A stretch of DNA of 64,000 nt from CADCWK01 sp964244115 (GCA_964244115.1 CAXTHM010000012.1:3116-67115); one strand, 5' to 3'. Positions 23,734-32,165 are shown, counted from the stretch's first letter. The notes: generated by a model not told the origin, from the letters alone. Translations and numbers: made by a program.

Positions 23734-25047
23734 TCAGGGGGTGATGACGGTCCCGTCGAGGCGCCGGACGGGGGGCCAGGCCCCGTTGAGGACGTGGTCG
23801 GGGAACGGGTACGTCGCTGCCAGGGTCTCGTCGATGTCGATCCCGAGACCCGGCTGCTCGTTCGACCACAACATGCCCTCCCGGACCTCGGGGCAACCGG
23901 GGAAGACCTCCCGGGTCCGCTCGCCGAAGGCCGCCAGCTCCTGGATGCCGAAGTTCGGAGCGGACAGGTCGAGCTGGAGATTGGCGCTATGGCCGACGGG
24001 TGAGACGTCGCCGGGCCCGTGCCAGGCGGTCCGGACGCCGAAGAACTCGCAGAACCCCGCCAGCTTTCGGGCCGGCGTCAGGCCACCGATGTCGGAGATG
24101 TGGACGCGAATGAAGTCGATCATCCGGTCCTTGATCAGGTCGACGTACTCGGCCTGGTTGACATAGAGCTCGCCCATCGCGATCGGGATCGCGGTCTGCT
24201 GGCGGAGGAGCGGGAAGTAGCCGTTGTTCTCAGGTGAGAACGGGTCCTCCAGGAAGAACAGGTTGAACCGCTCCAGCTCCTTCGCCAGGCCGATCGCCTG
24301 GATCGGCGGCACCCGCTCGTGGATGTCGTGGAGCAACTCGACACCGTCGCCCAGCTCGGTCCGGAGGTGATCGAACAGCCGCGGGATCGTCCGGCAGTAG
24401 GCGGTCGGTTCCCAGGGTTCCTGTTCCGGCCGGAGATGGTAGGCCGACCACGGCGAGCCGTCCTTCGGGGCGGCGGCGCCGTAGGTGGACATGCCCTCGA
24501 TGGCCATCTGGGCCCGGACATGGCGAAAGCCCTGGTCGATGAGCTGTCGGGCGCTGTCCGCGACCTCCTCGACGCTGCTGCCATTGGCGTGGGCGTAGCA
24601 TGGCGCGGCCTTCCGGACCTTGCCACCGAGGAGCTGGTAGACCGGCATCCCGGCCCGCTTGCCCTTGATGTCCCAGAGCGCCTGGTCGACGCCGGACATC
24701 GCGTTGTGCAGGACCGGACCGCTGCGCCAGTAGGAACTGACGAACGAGGTCTGCCAGATGTCCTCGATGTCGTCCACGTCGCGGCCGATCAGGAAGGGCC
24801 GCAGGTACTCCTCGATCGCGGTCTTCACCACCAGCGGTCGCTGAGTGAACGTCGCGCAGCCGAGACCGTGGAGCCCGGGCTCGGATGTCTCGATCTTCAC
24901 GACGACCAGCCGGATGCCGTCCGGCGCGGTCAGGATCACCTTCACGTCACGGATGCGGACGCCGGAGGGATCGTGCGACTGCCACGGTGTCGGGACATTG
25001 GGGGCGATCGGCGCGGGTGCCGCCGACGGGTCGTTGTCGTTCGCCAA
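23734..25047 (-). CDS. Enolase-superfamily mannonate dehydratase (ManD/RspA type)
   Basis: Enolase-superfamily protein of 437 residues resembling the RspA/ManD group, some members of which dehydrate D-mannonate or D-gluconate. Metal and catalytic landmarks are LLHDIHERVPP (Asp and His), FFLEDPFSPEN (Glu), IAMGELYVN (Glu) and TAWHGPGDVSPVGHSANLQL (catalytic His region with the ManD-type HGPGDVSPVGH). DIKGKRAGMPVYQLLGGK is the standard link from the capping domain to the barrel. The first 25 residues are Pro/Ala-rich and poorly conserved, so the true start may be slightly downstream. First gene of the cluster with uxuA and the SDR gene. Confidence 0.88.
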   Translation of the reverse strand: MANDNDPSAAPAPIAPNVPTPWQSHDPSGVRIRDVKVILTAPDGIRLVVVKIETSEPGLHGLGCATFTQRPLVVKTAIEEYLRPFLIGRDVDDIEDIWQTSFVSSYWRSGPVLHNAMSGVDQALWDIKGKRAGMPVYQLLGGKVRKAAPCYAHANGSSVEEVADSARQLIDQGFRHVRAQMAIEGMSTYGAAAPKDGSPWSAYHLRPEQEPWEPTAYCRTIPRLFDHLRTELGDGVELLHDIHERVPPIQAIGLAKELERFNLFFLEDPFSPENNGYFPLLRQQTAIPIAMGELYVNQAEYVDLIKDRMIDFIRVHISDIGGLTPARKLAGFCEFFGVRTAWHGPGDVSPVGHSANLQLDLSAPNFGIQELAAFGERTREVFPGCPEVREGMLWSNEQPGLGIDIDETLAATYPFPDHVLNGAWPPVRRLDGTVITP

Positions 25048-25189
25048 GGGAGGCTCCTTTGCCTGTCGCGAGGTCCGGTCCCGCTCCGACCCGACCAGCC
25101 AGCCGGATCACGGGAGAGCAGCTATTCCGGCAGGCTACCATAGCTTCCGGGGAGCGGGAACCGGTCCCGGAGGGCCCGCGGAGAACGCC

Positions 25190-25220
25190 GACGGCCCACC
25201 GGATGGATCGGTGGGCCGTC
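25190..25220 (-). terminator. Hairpin terminator of guaB
   Basis: A 12-bp perfect stem, GACGGCCCACCG / CGGTGGGCCGTC, with a seven-base loop, 28 bp after the guaB stop. The stem arm GACGGCCCACC is repeated in the terminator at 40076-40114. Confidence 0.7.
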
Positions 25221-25248
25221 AGCGTCAGCTCATGTCGGAAGACCCCGC

Positions 25249-26841
25249 TCAGATCCCGCCGGAGCGGTAGTTCGGCGATTCCTTGGTGATCACGACATCG
25301 TGCGGGTGGCTCTCCCGGAGGCCGGCCGCGGTAATCTGGACGAACTGGGTGTCGTTCTTGAGGGCCCGGATGTCGGCGGCCCCGACGTAGAACATGGACG
25401 AGCGCAGGCCGCCCGTCAACTGGTAGACCATCGTGGCGAGCGGACCCTTGTAGGCGACCCGCCCCTCGATCCCTTCCGGGACGAGCTTCTGGACCGAGGT
25501 CACGTTCTGCTGCGAGTAGCGGTCCTTGGAGAACGACCGGGCCCGCATCGCGCCGAGCGAGCCCATGCCGCGGTACTCCTTGAACCGTTCGCCCTGGAAC
25601 AGGACGACCTCGCCTGGGCTCTCGTCGACGCCGGCCAGCAGGCTGCCCAGCATCACGACGTCGGCCCCGGCGGCGATCGCCTTCGAGATGTCGCCCGAGT
25701 ACTGGATGCCGCCGTCGGCGATGACGGGGATGCCGAACCGCTGCGCGACGGAGGCGACGTCATTGATCGCGGTGATCTGGGGGACACCCGTCCCGGCCAC
25801 GATCCGGGTCGTGCAGATCGTACCCGGCCCGATCCCGACCTTGATCGCGTCCGCGCCGGCGTCGATCAGGTGCGTGGCGCCGTCGGCGGTGGCGACGTTG
25901 CCGGCGATCAGCGGGACGCTGAGCTGACGCTTGAGCAGGCGGACCATGTCGACGACACCGGCCGAGTCGCCGTGAGCGATATCGACGACGATGACGTCGA
26001 CGCCAGCCGCCGCCAGCGCGATGGCTCGCTCTTCGCCGTCCGGGCCGACCCCGACCGCCGCTCCGACCCGCAGCCGGCCGCGGGAATCCTTGGTCGCGTC
26101 CGGGAACTGGATCCGCTTCTGGATGTCCTTGACCGTAATCAGGCCGGTCAGGTGGCCGCGGTCGTCGACGATGAGCAGCTTCTCGACCTTCTGCCGATGG
26201 AGGATGTCGCTGGCCTCTTCGAGCGTCGTGCCCGTGCGGGCCGTGACGAGGTTCTCGCTCGTCATCACCTGGCTGACCGGCTGGTCGATGTTCTGGATGA
26301 AGCGGAGATCGCGGTTGGTCAGGATGCCGACGAGCCGACCGTCCGCCTCGACGATCGGGACGCCCGAGATGTGATACCGCTCCATCACGGCGAGGGCATC
26401 GGCGATCGGGCTGTCCGGGCCGAGCGTCACCGGCTCGACGATCATCCCGGACTCGCTGCGCTTGACCTTGTCGACCTCGGCGACCTGGTCCTCGATGCTG
26501 AGGTTGCGGTGGATGATGCCGAGGCCGCCCTCACGGGCCAGCGCGATCGCCATCCGGGCTTCGGTGACGGTGTCCATCGCGGCCGAGAGGATCGGGATGT
26601 GGAGCTCGATGTCGGCGACGAGCCGGGTCCGGGTCGAGACGTCCGCCGGTAGGACGTCCGAGTAGCGGGGCAGCAGCAGGACGTCATCGAAGGTGAAGCC
26701 GAGACCGGAGAACTTGTCGCTCCGCATGGTCTGGCTACGGCCGGCGAAGGCGTCGGCGGCCGTGTCGCGGCTGCCGGGGATGAGGGGTTCCTGGCCGTCG
26801 ATGACGCTGTGGTGATCGTGCCGGTTTTGGGTGGTGGTCAT
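25249..26841 (-). CDS. guaB: Inosine-5'-monophosphate dehydrogenase
   Basis: NAD-dependent oxidation of IMP to XMP, the rate-limiting step of GTP synthesis. The barrel begins FSGLGFTFDDVLLLPRYSDV, two CBS domains follow (MIVEPVTLGPDSPIADALAV and TLEEASDILHRQKVEKLLIV regions), and the catalytic loop GIGPGTICTTRIVAGTGVPQ carries the active-site cysteine. GIQYSGDISKAIAAGADVVM and YRGMGSLGAM are the phosphate site and flap. The start at 26841 has GGAGG at good spacing and gives 530 residues, about 40 more than usual; the extra N-terminus is polar and not conserved. An extended -10 element lies at 26983-26991 and a terminator at 25190-25220. Confidence 0.97.
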   Translation of the reverse strand: MTTTQNRHDHHSVIDGQEPLIPGSRDTAADAFAGRSQTMRSDKFSGLGFTFDDVLLLPRYSDVLPADVSTRTRLVADIELHIPILSAAMDTVTEARMAIALAREGGLGIIHRNLSIEDQVAEVDKVKRSESGMIVEPVTLGPDSPIADALAVMERYHISGVPIVEADGRLVGILTNRDLRFIQNIDQPVSQVMTSENLVTARTGTTLEEASDILHRQKVEKLLIVDDRGHLTGLITVKDIQKRIQFPDATKDSRGRLRVGAAVGVGPDGEERAIALAAAGVDVIVVDIAHGDSAGVVDMVRLLKRQLSVPLIAGNVATADGATHLIDAGADAIKVGIGPGTICTTRIVAGTGVPQITAINDVASVAQRFGIPVIADGGIQYSGDISKAIAAGADVVMLGSLLAGVDESPGEVVLFQGERFKEYRGMGSLGAMRARSFSKDRYSQQNVTSVQKLVPEGIEGRVAYKGPLATMVYQLTGGLRSSMFYVGAADIRALKNDTQFVQITAAGLRESHPHDVVITKESPNYRSGGI

Positions 26842-26982
26842 TCCGCGCCTCCGTGGTCGATGAGCCAAGCCGACAGGATCGGGCCGGTCCGGGAGTCGGA
26901 GCTTCCGGACACATCGGGCGGCTGCGCGGCGTCGCCCGTTGGAGGGCGCCACAGCCCTCATCGGAGTCGTTTTGATCCTGAG

Positions 26983-26991
26983 ATGATACCA
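26983..26991 (-). promoter_or_regulatory. Extended -10 promoter element of guaB, TGGTATCAT
   Basis: The minus-strand 9-mer TGGTATCAT lies in the short gap between parA and guaB, about 142 bp before the guaB start. It is identical to the elements upstream of gyrA and the PHP gene. The -35 region is not clear. Confidence 0.5.
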
Positions 26992-27009
26992 ACCGGGTGC
27001 AAGTCGGGG

Positions 27010-27873
27010 TCAGCGGGCGGCAGGGAGCCCGAGGCGCTGGATCAGTTCGGTCGCGAGGCGCTGGTAGGCAACCGCGCCGTTGGACTTCGGGTCGTACTCG
27101 GCGATCGACAGCCCGTAGCTCGGAGCCTCGGCCAGCCGGATCGAGCGGGGGATGACGGTCGTGAACAGTTCCTTGGGGTAGAACCGGCGGACCTCCTCGA
27201 CGACCTGGGCTGAGAGCCGGGTCCGAGCGTCGTACATCGTCATCAGGACGCCAGTGATGCCGAGCTCCGGGTTGAGGTGCTGCCGGACCTGGCCGATCGT
27301 GCGCTGGAGCTGCGTCAACCCTTCGAGGGGCAGGAACTCACACTGGATCGGGATCAGGACGGAGTGGGCGGCGGTGAAGGCGTTGACCGTCAGGAGACCG
27401 AGCGAGGGTGGGCAGTCGATCATGACGAGATCGTAGCGGCCCTCGACGCCGGCGAGGGCGCGCTGGAGCTGGCGTTCGCGATCCTCGATGTCGACCAGTT
27501 CGATCTCGGCGGCGGCGAGGCTGGAACTGGTTGCGACGATGTCGAGGTTGTCGCGCCCCGACGGACGGGCCGCATCGGTCGCCTGGGCCCGTCCGATCAT
27601 CAGGTCGTAGGTGGTCCGGACGAGGCCCGACTTGTCGACGCCCAGGGACGATGAGGCGTTGCCCTGCGGGTCGAGGTCGATCAGCAGGACGCGGATCCCC
27701 TCGCGGGCCAGCATGACGGCGGTCGCGACGCTGGTCGTCGTCTTGCCGACGCCACCCTTCTGGTTGGCGATCGCCAGCACGGGCACCGGCAGCGACGCCG
27801 CCGGGCGCGCCGACGCGGGGATGGGCGACGCGGCGGTCGGCTGGCTCGACGCGGGGTTGGCCGTCACATTCAC
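27010..27873 (-). CDS. parA: ParA/Soj-type partition ATPase
   Basis: Deviant-Walker ATPase that segregates chromosomes or cellular cargo. VLAIANQKGGVGKTTTSVAT carries the signature KGGVGKTTT, VLLIDLDPQGNASSSLG is the A' motif, and YDLVMIDCPPSLGLLTVNAF is Walker B. SVLIPIQCEFLPLEGLTQL is strongly Soj-like. The start is placed at a GTG (27873), giving 287 residues with a Pro/Ala/Ser-rich N-terminal tail of about 30 residues; the frame is open to 27999. No parB lies next to it, unlike most chromosomal parAB loci, so its partner is elsewhere or it moves another cargo. It is followed by guaB. Confidence 0.92.
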   Translation of the reverse strand: MNVTANPASSQPTAASPIPASARPAASLPVPVLAIANQKGGVGKTTTSVATAVMLAREGIRVLLIDLDPQGNASSSLGVDKSGLVRTTYDLMIGRAQATDAARPSGRDNLDIVATSSSLAAAEIELVDIEDRERQLQRALAGVEGRYDLVMIDCPPSLGLLTVNAFTAAHSVLIPIQCEFLPLEGLTQLQRTIGQVRQHLNPELGITGVLMTMYDARTRLSAQVVEEVRRFYPKELFTTVIPRSIRLAEAPSYGLSIAEYDPKSNGAVAYQRLATELIQRLGLPAAR

Positions 27874-28041
27874 CGTTCGCCGTCCCTGACTGCTCGTTTC
27901 GGGTGTCCAGACGTGTCGGGAACCGGCCCCAAGGAGCGATCGGTAGGACCGATGGCGCGGGGGCAGTGGCTCTGGACAGGACGGAGGCAAGGCTACCACG
28001 GTGGCGGGGCCGGAACAGCGATTCGGCCGGTCCCGACGACG

Positions 28042-28791
28042 TCAGACGAGCAGGCGCTGGCGGAGTGTCCGGATGGCTTCCGGGGTCACGCCGGCGTCGA
28101 CCAGGTAGGCCTCCGTGGAACCGTACTCGGCGTCGATGATCGCCAGGGTCGCGGCCAGGACCATCGCGTCGACGCGGAGCAGCTCGACCGGGATCATATC
28201 GAGGTGGCTGAGTTCCTCCGGCGTCAACCGCTCGCGGAAGGCGAGGAAGTTGCTCTCGGTCAGCAGGTAGTCCTCCGTCACGGTGGCGTCGTCGACGCCG
28301 AGCAGCCGGAGCAGCAGCGCGATGCTGATCCCGGTGCGGTCCTTGCCGGCAGCGCAGTGGACGACGGCGGGCATCGTCTCATCGCTGGCCAGCGTCGTCA
28401 TGACGGTCGCGATCGCACCCTTCGCCTCGACGACGATCCCGCGGTACAGCTCGGCCAGGGTCCACTCCTGCCAGCTCGGGTCGGCCTCCTCGCCGATCCG
28501 GCCGAACGGGATGTGGACGACGTTCATCCCCGGCTCGTCGTGGATCAGGCCGCTGCCGCCCTCGGTGATCTCACGGCCGGAGCGCAGGTCCAGGATCGTC
28601 CGGACGCCGAGCGGCCGAAGCTGATCGACATCGCCATGGGTCAGCCGGTGGACGGCGTCGCTCCGGAACACGCGGCCCCAGCGGGTGTGATGGCCGTCGG
28701 TCGTCTCGTAGCCGCCGATGTCGCGGAAGTTGTACGCGCCGGCGAGCAGATAGTTCCGGGGACGGGGGCTGATCGCGGGACTGTCGGTCAT
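28042..28791 (-). CDS. Tyrosine/serine-protein phosphatase (dual-specificity type)
   Basis: Protein of 249 residues. VVHCAAGKDRTGISIALLLRLL is the CX5R active-site loop (HCAAGKDRTG) of the family that includes bacterial MptpB-like and DSP-type phosphatases. The N-terminal part AYNFRDIGGYETTDG followed by WGRVFRSDAVHRLT and LGVRTILDLRSGREI is characteristic of this tyrosine-phosphatase-like group. It is cytoplasmic, with no signal peptide. The ATG at 28791 starts just before the conserved core; the longer frame start is poor. It lies downstream of an unknown coiled-coil gene on the same strand. Confidence 0.88.
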   Translation of the reverse strand: MTDSPAISPRPRNYLLAGAYNFRDIGGYETTDGHHTRWGRVFRSDAVHRLTHGDVDQLRPLGVRTILDLRSGREITEGGSGLIHDEPGMNVVHIPFGRIGEEADPSWQEWTLAELYRGIVVEAKGAIATVMTTLASDETMPAVVHCAAGKDRTGISIALLLRLLGVDDATVTEDYLLTESNFLAFRERLTPEELSHLDMIPVELLRVDAMVLAATLAIIDAEYGSTEAYLVDAGVTPEAIRTLRQRLLV

Positions 28792-28852
28792 GAGTCGTGT
28801 CTCCACTGGGTAGTCGTTGTGTAGTACGGCGATTTCGGGGGGTGCGGACCGG

Positions 28853-29743
28853 TCAGACTTGGTCCGGATCGACCCCGAGCGTGACCAGGTCGTCCATGAC
28901 GGTCGCCAGCCGCTTCCGGGCGATCGGAAGCCGGTCCGTGAGCGTCCGGCGCTGCTCGTCCTCACGGGTCAGTTCCTGCCGGAGGCGCTCCTCCTCGGCC
29001 CGGAGTTCCTGCCGCCGGTAGGCGCGCTGGACCCGGACGTTGTTGGTCCCGTGCAGGTTGGTCCAGCCACCGACCTCGTCATCCTCGCGGATGATGTCCC
29101 GCAGCGTCTTAACGTTTGGCGAAGCGGTACCTTCCAGGGCGGCATCGCGAACCGTGAGGGCGAAGGTCGCGAGCGCGGTCTCCAGGATCGGTTGCCAGTC
29201 TGGTGGCGGCACGGGATCGGCCCCGGTGGCGATCAGGCCGGGGTCGCCGCCGGTCCGACGGAGGTCGCCGTGGACGACCATCCCGCCCCGATTGTCCCAG
29301 TCCGACGCCTCGACGTAGTCCAACGGCTGATCTCCGACCCGGAACGAGACCCGCGAGGGCTCCGCGCTCGTGACTACCGGCTGGCTGACGGGAAGGGCCG
29401 GGACCGTCCAGGTCGGCTCCGGGGCGATCGACGCCAGCGCGGCGCGATCGGCGGCGATCGTCGCGATCGACTCCTGGAGCAGGCTGATGCGCTCCCGCCA
29501 CGGGTTGTCCGGCGACAGCGCGAGCTCGCCCTGCTCGATGTCGAACCGGAGCCCGTCCCGTCGCCGGATCAGATCGCCGATCCGGCGCTCGCGGCGCTCC
29601 GGCGAGAGGACGCTGGTGGTCGGCGTGCGCAGCCGCGGCGGCGACCCGTACGAGGCCGTCCGGGGCTGGTCGTCGGGCGTGGGCCTCGCCACGACGGTCG
29701 GTTCAGGCGTCTCACTCGACTTCCAGAATTGCCATCGCGGCAT
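28853..29743 (-). CDS. Unknown protein with coiled-coil ends
   Basis: Not recognised. The protein of 296 residues has a Pro/Thr-rich N-terminal 50 residues. A charged helical stretch follows (RRERRIGDLIRRRDGLRFD and onward to about residue 105), then a compact middle domain around VSFRVGDQPLDYVEASDWDN, and a strongly charged coiled coil at the C-terminus (YRRQELRAEEERLRQELTRE). No membrane helix or signal peptide is seen. It could be a scaffold or DNA/filament-associated protein. It is the first gene of a minus-strand run with the phosphatase and parA, which hints at a cell-cycle or signalling role only by position. Confidence 0.7.
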   Translation of the reverse strand: MPRWQFWKSSETPEPTVVARPTPDDQPRTASYGSPPRLRTPTTSVLSPERRERRIGDLIRRRDGLRFDIEQGELALSPDNPWRERISLLQESIATIAADRAALASIAPEPTWTVPALPVSQPVVTSAEPSRVSFRVGDQPLDYVEASDWDNRGGMVVHGDLRRTGGDPGLIATGADPVPPPDWQPILETALATFALTVRDAALEGTASPNVKTLRDIIREDDEVGGWTNLHGTNNVRVQRAYRRQELRAEEERLRQELTREDEQRRTLTDRLPIARKRLATVMDDLVTLGVDPDQV

Positions 29744-29879
29744 CGGTCTCGACCTCCGGAACAGGTTCGATCAGTCGCTCCCGGCATCCCGGAAAATGCT
29801 GGCCGAGGTCGATGACCGCCCTCGGTGGTTTCGAGCCGGCCGGTTGGCACGGCTCCGCACATGATGCCATCATCCGGAC

Positions 29880-30611
29880 ATGAGCCGACCATCCTCTGGA
29901 CCCCCGACCGGTCCCAGGCAGCCCGCGTCCGGGTATCCACCCCGACCGGTGCGGCAACAGACCGGGCGGTTCCCGGTGTCAGATTCGCCCCCGGCCGCTG
30001 CCACGTCTACGAGGCCCCGGACGGGCCTTCGACGCTGGCTGCTGCCGGTGCTCGTCTTCCTGCTGCTGGCCGGTCCGGTCCTCGAACTGGCCCTCGTCGG
30101 GGCGATCTACGTCCAGGCCCGGACCGATCAGGCCCGTCCGGTCGAGGCGATCGTCGTGCTGGGGACGACCCAGTACAACGGCGTCCCGAGCGAGACGCTG
30201 CGGGCCCGGCTGGACCGGGCCGTCGATCTCTACCGCGATGGGATCGCGCCCCTGATCATCGTCACCGGGGGCAACCTGCCCGGAGATGTCTACACCGAGG
30301 CCGAGACGGGGCAGATGTATCTCGTCTCCGCGGGTGTGCCGGAGCGGGCGATCCTGCTCGAGAACGAGGGGAGCAGTTCCTGGCAGAGCATGAACGGCGT
30401 TGCCGGCATCCTCGCCGCCCGTAACCTCGATCGCATCCTGCTTGTCAGCGACGGCTTCCATCTGCTGCGGCTCAAGATGATGGCCCGTGATCTCGGCCTG
30501 ACGGCCTACGCCACCGCCTCGACGGACAGCCCGATCCGCGGCGGCGAGGAGTTCGCCTACGTCGTCCGGGAGGCGCTCGGGATTACGGCATTCGTCCTCG
30601 GTCGCCGCTGA
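29880..30611 (+). CDS. YdcF/ElyC/SanA-family membrane-anchored protein
   Basis: Protein of 243 residues with a Pro-rich N-terminal tail of about 50 residues, then one membrane helix (WLLPVLVFLLLAGPVLELALVG) and a DUF218-type domain outside. Landmarks are EAIVVLGTTQYNGVPSETL, ARLDRAVDLYRDGIAPLIIV, TGGNLPGDVYTEAETGQMYL, LENEGSSSWQSM and ILLVSDGFHLLRLKMMARDL, the usual order in this family. Family members affect envelope integrity and peptidoglycan precursor handling in other bacteria; the reaction is unknown. It is divergent from the coiled-coil gene and convergent with the aldo-keto reductase gene. Confidence 0.85.
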   Translation: MSRPSSGPPTGPRQPASGYPPRPVRQQTGRFPVSDSPPAAATSTRPRTGLRRWLLPVLVFLLLAGPVLELALVGAIYVQARTDQARPVEAIVVLGTTQYNGVPSETLRARLDRAVDLYRDGIAPLIIVTGGNLPGDVYTEAETGQMYLVSAGVPERAILLENEGSSSWQSMNGVAGILAARNLDRILLVSDGFHLLRLKMMARDLGLTAYATASTDSPIRGGEEFAYVVREALGITAFVLGRR

Positions 30612-31029
30612 CCGGTCGTCGTTCTCGGTAAAGCTCTGGTGGCGGAGCAGACCGCTCCCCAGGCCGGGGTGGATCTGGTTCGCTCACTCGCCGAAGCGGC
30701 TCTCGCCTCGCTGCGGTTCACAGGTGCCCGGAGCGGGGAGCAGAAGTCTCAATCGAGATCGCATACTTACCTCAAACCCACTTCGGTGTTGGCAACGGGT
30801 CAATGCTTCGACATGACGAAAGCCGACACGGCGCCGCATCTCAGCGGTGTCATGTCGGCTTTGCCACGGTCAGTCCGGAATCGAGGAAACGTGCTGCTCT
30901 CCTCTCTGGGCACCTGCGGAGCCGCAGCGCAGCGAGAGCCGCTTCAGCGGGTGAGCGAGCAGGTGAGCCGGAGAGGGGTCGGTGGAGCGGTCTGCTCCGC
31001 CACCAGAGCCCCCTGACTGCGGCCAAACG
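30612..31029. other. Convergent intergenic region filled by a repeat element
   Basis: A 418-bp tail-to-tail gap between the YdcF gene and the aldo-keto reductase gene, almost wholly occupied by the inverted-repeat element at 30633-31009. No coding sequence is supported; the reading frame beginning MAEQTAPQAGV is a translation of the repeat and has relatives at other copies. Confidence 0.75.
30633..31009. mobile_element. Miniature inverted-repeat element (family 1, full copy D)
   Basis: A 377-bp element bounded by perfect 26-bp inverted repeats (30633-30658 and 30984-31009; outer bases GCTCTGGTGGCGGAGCAG). Inside, both arms carry the same modules in opposite orientation: a CGCTCACTCGCCGAAGCGGC segment, CTCGCTGCGG, and AGGTGCCCGGAGCGGGGAG against CTCTCTGGGCACCTGCGG. 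The centre is lower in GC and holds two competing hairpins (30809-30862). It has no coding capacity and no clear target-site duplication. This is the architecture of a non-autonomous MITE-like element, and arms of it recur elsewhere in the window. No transposase is present here. Confidence 0.75.
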
Positions 31030-32061
31030 CTAGCTGGCGGCGACCTCGTCGATCTGGGCGAGCTGATCGTCGGTGAAGGCCGGGGCGTTCAGGGCGGCGA
31101 CGTTGTCGATCACCTGCGAGGCGCGGCTCGCGCCGATCAGCGCCGTCGTGACCGCGACCGTCCGGGTCGAGCCATCAGCGGCCTGGACTTCGGCCTGCGG
31201 GCGGAGCACCCAGGCCAGAGCCATCTGGGCGAGGGTCTGGCCACGCTCCTTCGCGATCCCGTTCAGCGCGCTGACGCGGCTGCGAGTCGCATCGTCGATC
31301 GCCGATTCCTTGAGGAACTGGCTGTTCCCGCTGGCCCGCGAGTCCGATGGGACGCCGTTGAGATAGCGATCGGTCAGGACCCCCTGGGCCAGCGGCGAGA
31401 AGACGATCGAGCCGATGCCTTCCTCGGTGAGCGCCCGGAATAGACCGGTCGTCTCCGGGTCGCGCCGGAAGATGTTGTAGGACGGCTGGTGGATCAGCAG
31501 CGGCGTGCCGAGCGACCGCATCACGGCCGCCATCTCCCGTGCCCGGTCGGTCGGGTAGTTCGAGATCCCCGCGTAGAGGGCGCGGCCCGAGCGGACGGCC
31601 TGGTCGAGCGCCATGGCCGACTCTTCCAGCGGCGTCTCGTAGTCCGGCCGATGATGGTAGAAGATGTCGACGTAGGGCAGCCCGAGCCGCTTCAGGCTGG
31701 CGTCGAGGCTGGCGAGCAGGTACTTGCGTGAACCGCCGTCGCCGTACGGCCCCTCCCACATGTCGTAGCCGGCCTTGGTGCTGATGATGAGTTCATCGCG
31801 GAACCCGGCGAAATCCTCGGCGAGGATGCGACCGAAGGCCGTCTCGGCCGAACCCGGCGGCGGGCCGTAGTTGTTGGCCAGGTCGAAGTGGGTGATGCCG
31901 TGGTCGAACGCCGTGCGGACGATCTCCCGGGCGTTCTCGTAGCTCGATCCTCCTCCGAAGTTGTGCCACATCCCCAGCGAGAGGGCTGGCAGGGTCAGCC
32001 CGCTGGTTCCGCAGCGGCGATAGGACATGGTCTTGTAGCGGTCCTGGTTTGGTGTGTACAT
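31030..32061 (-). CDS. gpr: Aldo-keto reductase, L-glyceraldehyde 3-phosphate reductase (YghZ/Gpr) type
   Basis: AKR14-type NADPH enzyme of 343 residues, a (beta/alpha)8 barrel that reduces L-glyceraldehyde 3-phosphate and methylglyoxal in E. coli. Nearly the whole protein follows YghZ: NQDRYKTMSYRRCGTSGLTL, SLGMWHNFGGG, FDLANNYGPPPGSAE (Asp and catalytic Tyr), DELIISTKAGYDMWEGPYGD (catalytic Lys), DIFYHHRPDYETPLEE (His), GISNYPTD and GSIVFSPLAQGVLTDRYLNG. The start at 32061 matches the family N-terminus; a start at 32073 would add four residues. The tRNA-Leu terminator lies just upstream. Confidence 0.94.
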   Translation of the reverse strand: MYTPNQDRYKTMSYRRCGTSGLTLPALSLGMWHNFGGGSSYENAREIVRTAFDHGITHFDLANNYGPPPGSAETAFGRILAEDFAGFRDELIISTKAGYDMWEGPYGDGGSRKYLLASLDASLKRLGLPYVDIFYHHRPDYETPLEESAMALDQAVRSGRALYAGISNYPTDRAREMAAVMRSLGTPLLIHQPSYNIFRRDPETTGLFRALTEEGIGSIVFSPLAQGVLTDRYLNGVPSDSRASGNSQFLKESAIDDATRSRVSALNGIAKERGQTLAQMALAWVLRPQAEVQAADGSTRTVAVTTALIGASRASQVIDNVAALNAPAFTDDQLAQIDEVAAS

Positions 32062-32128
32062 GCTCGCAATCATAGGAGGATCGGGCGCCGGTCGCCAGAC
32101 CCCTGATCGTGTTCTTCTCCCCGACGCG

Positions 32129-32165
32129 AAAAACGACCCGACCCGGGGCTGCCGCACCCGGGTCG
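32129..32165 (-). terminator. Terminator downstream of tRNA-Leu
   Basis: On the minus strand a 9-bp stem, CGACCCGGG / CCCGGGTCG, with a nine-base loop, then GGTCG and five Ts. It lies 23 bp after the tRNA 3' end and before the aldo-keto reductase gene. Confidence 0.8.

Noticed and set aside
30639..31016. Reading frame MAEQTAPQAGV in the convergent gap
   Set aside because: It is a translation of the repeat element. Similar peptides arise from the other copies (for example near 6.9 kb), and a coding role is not supported.
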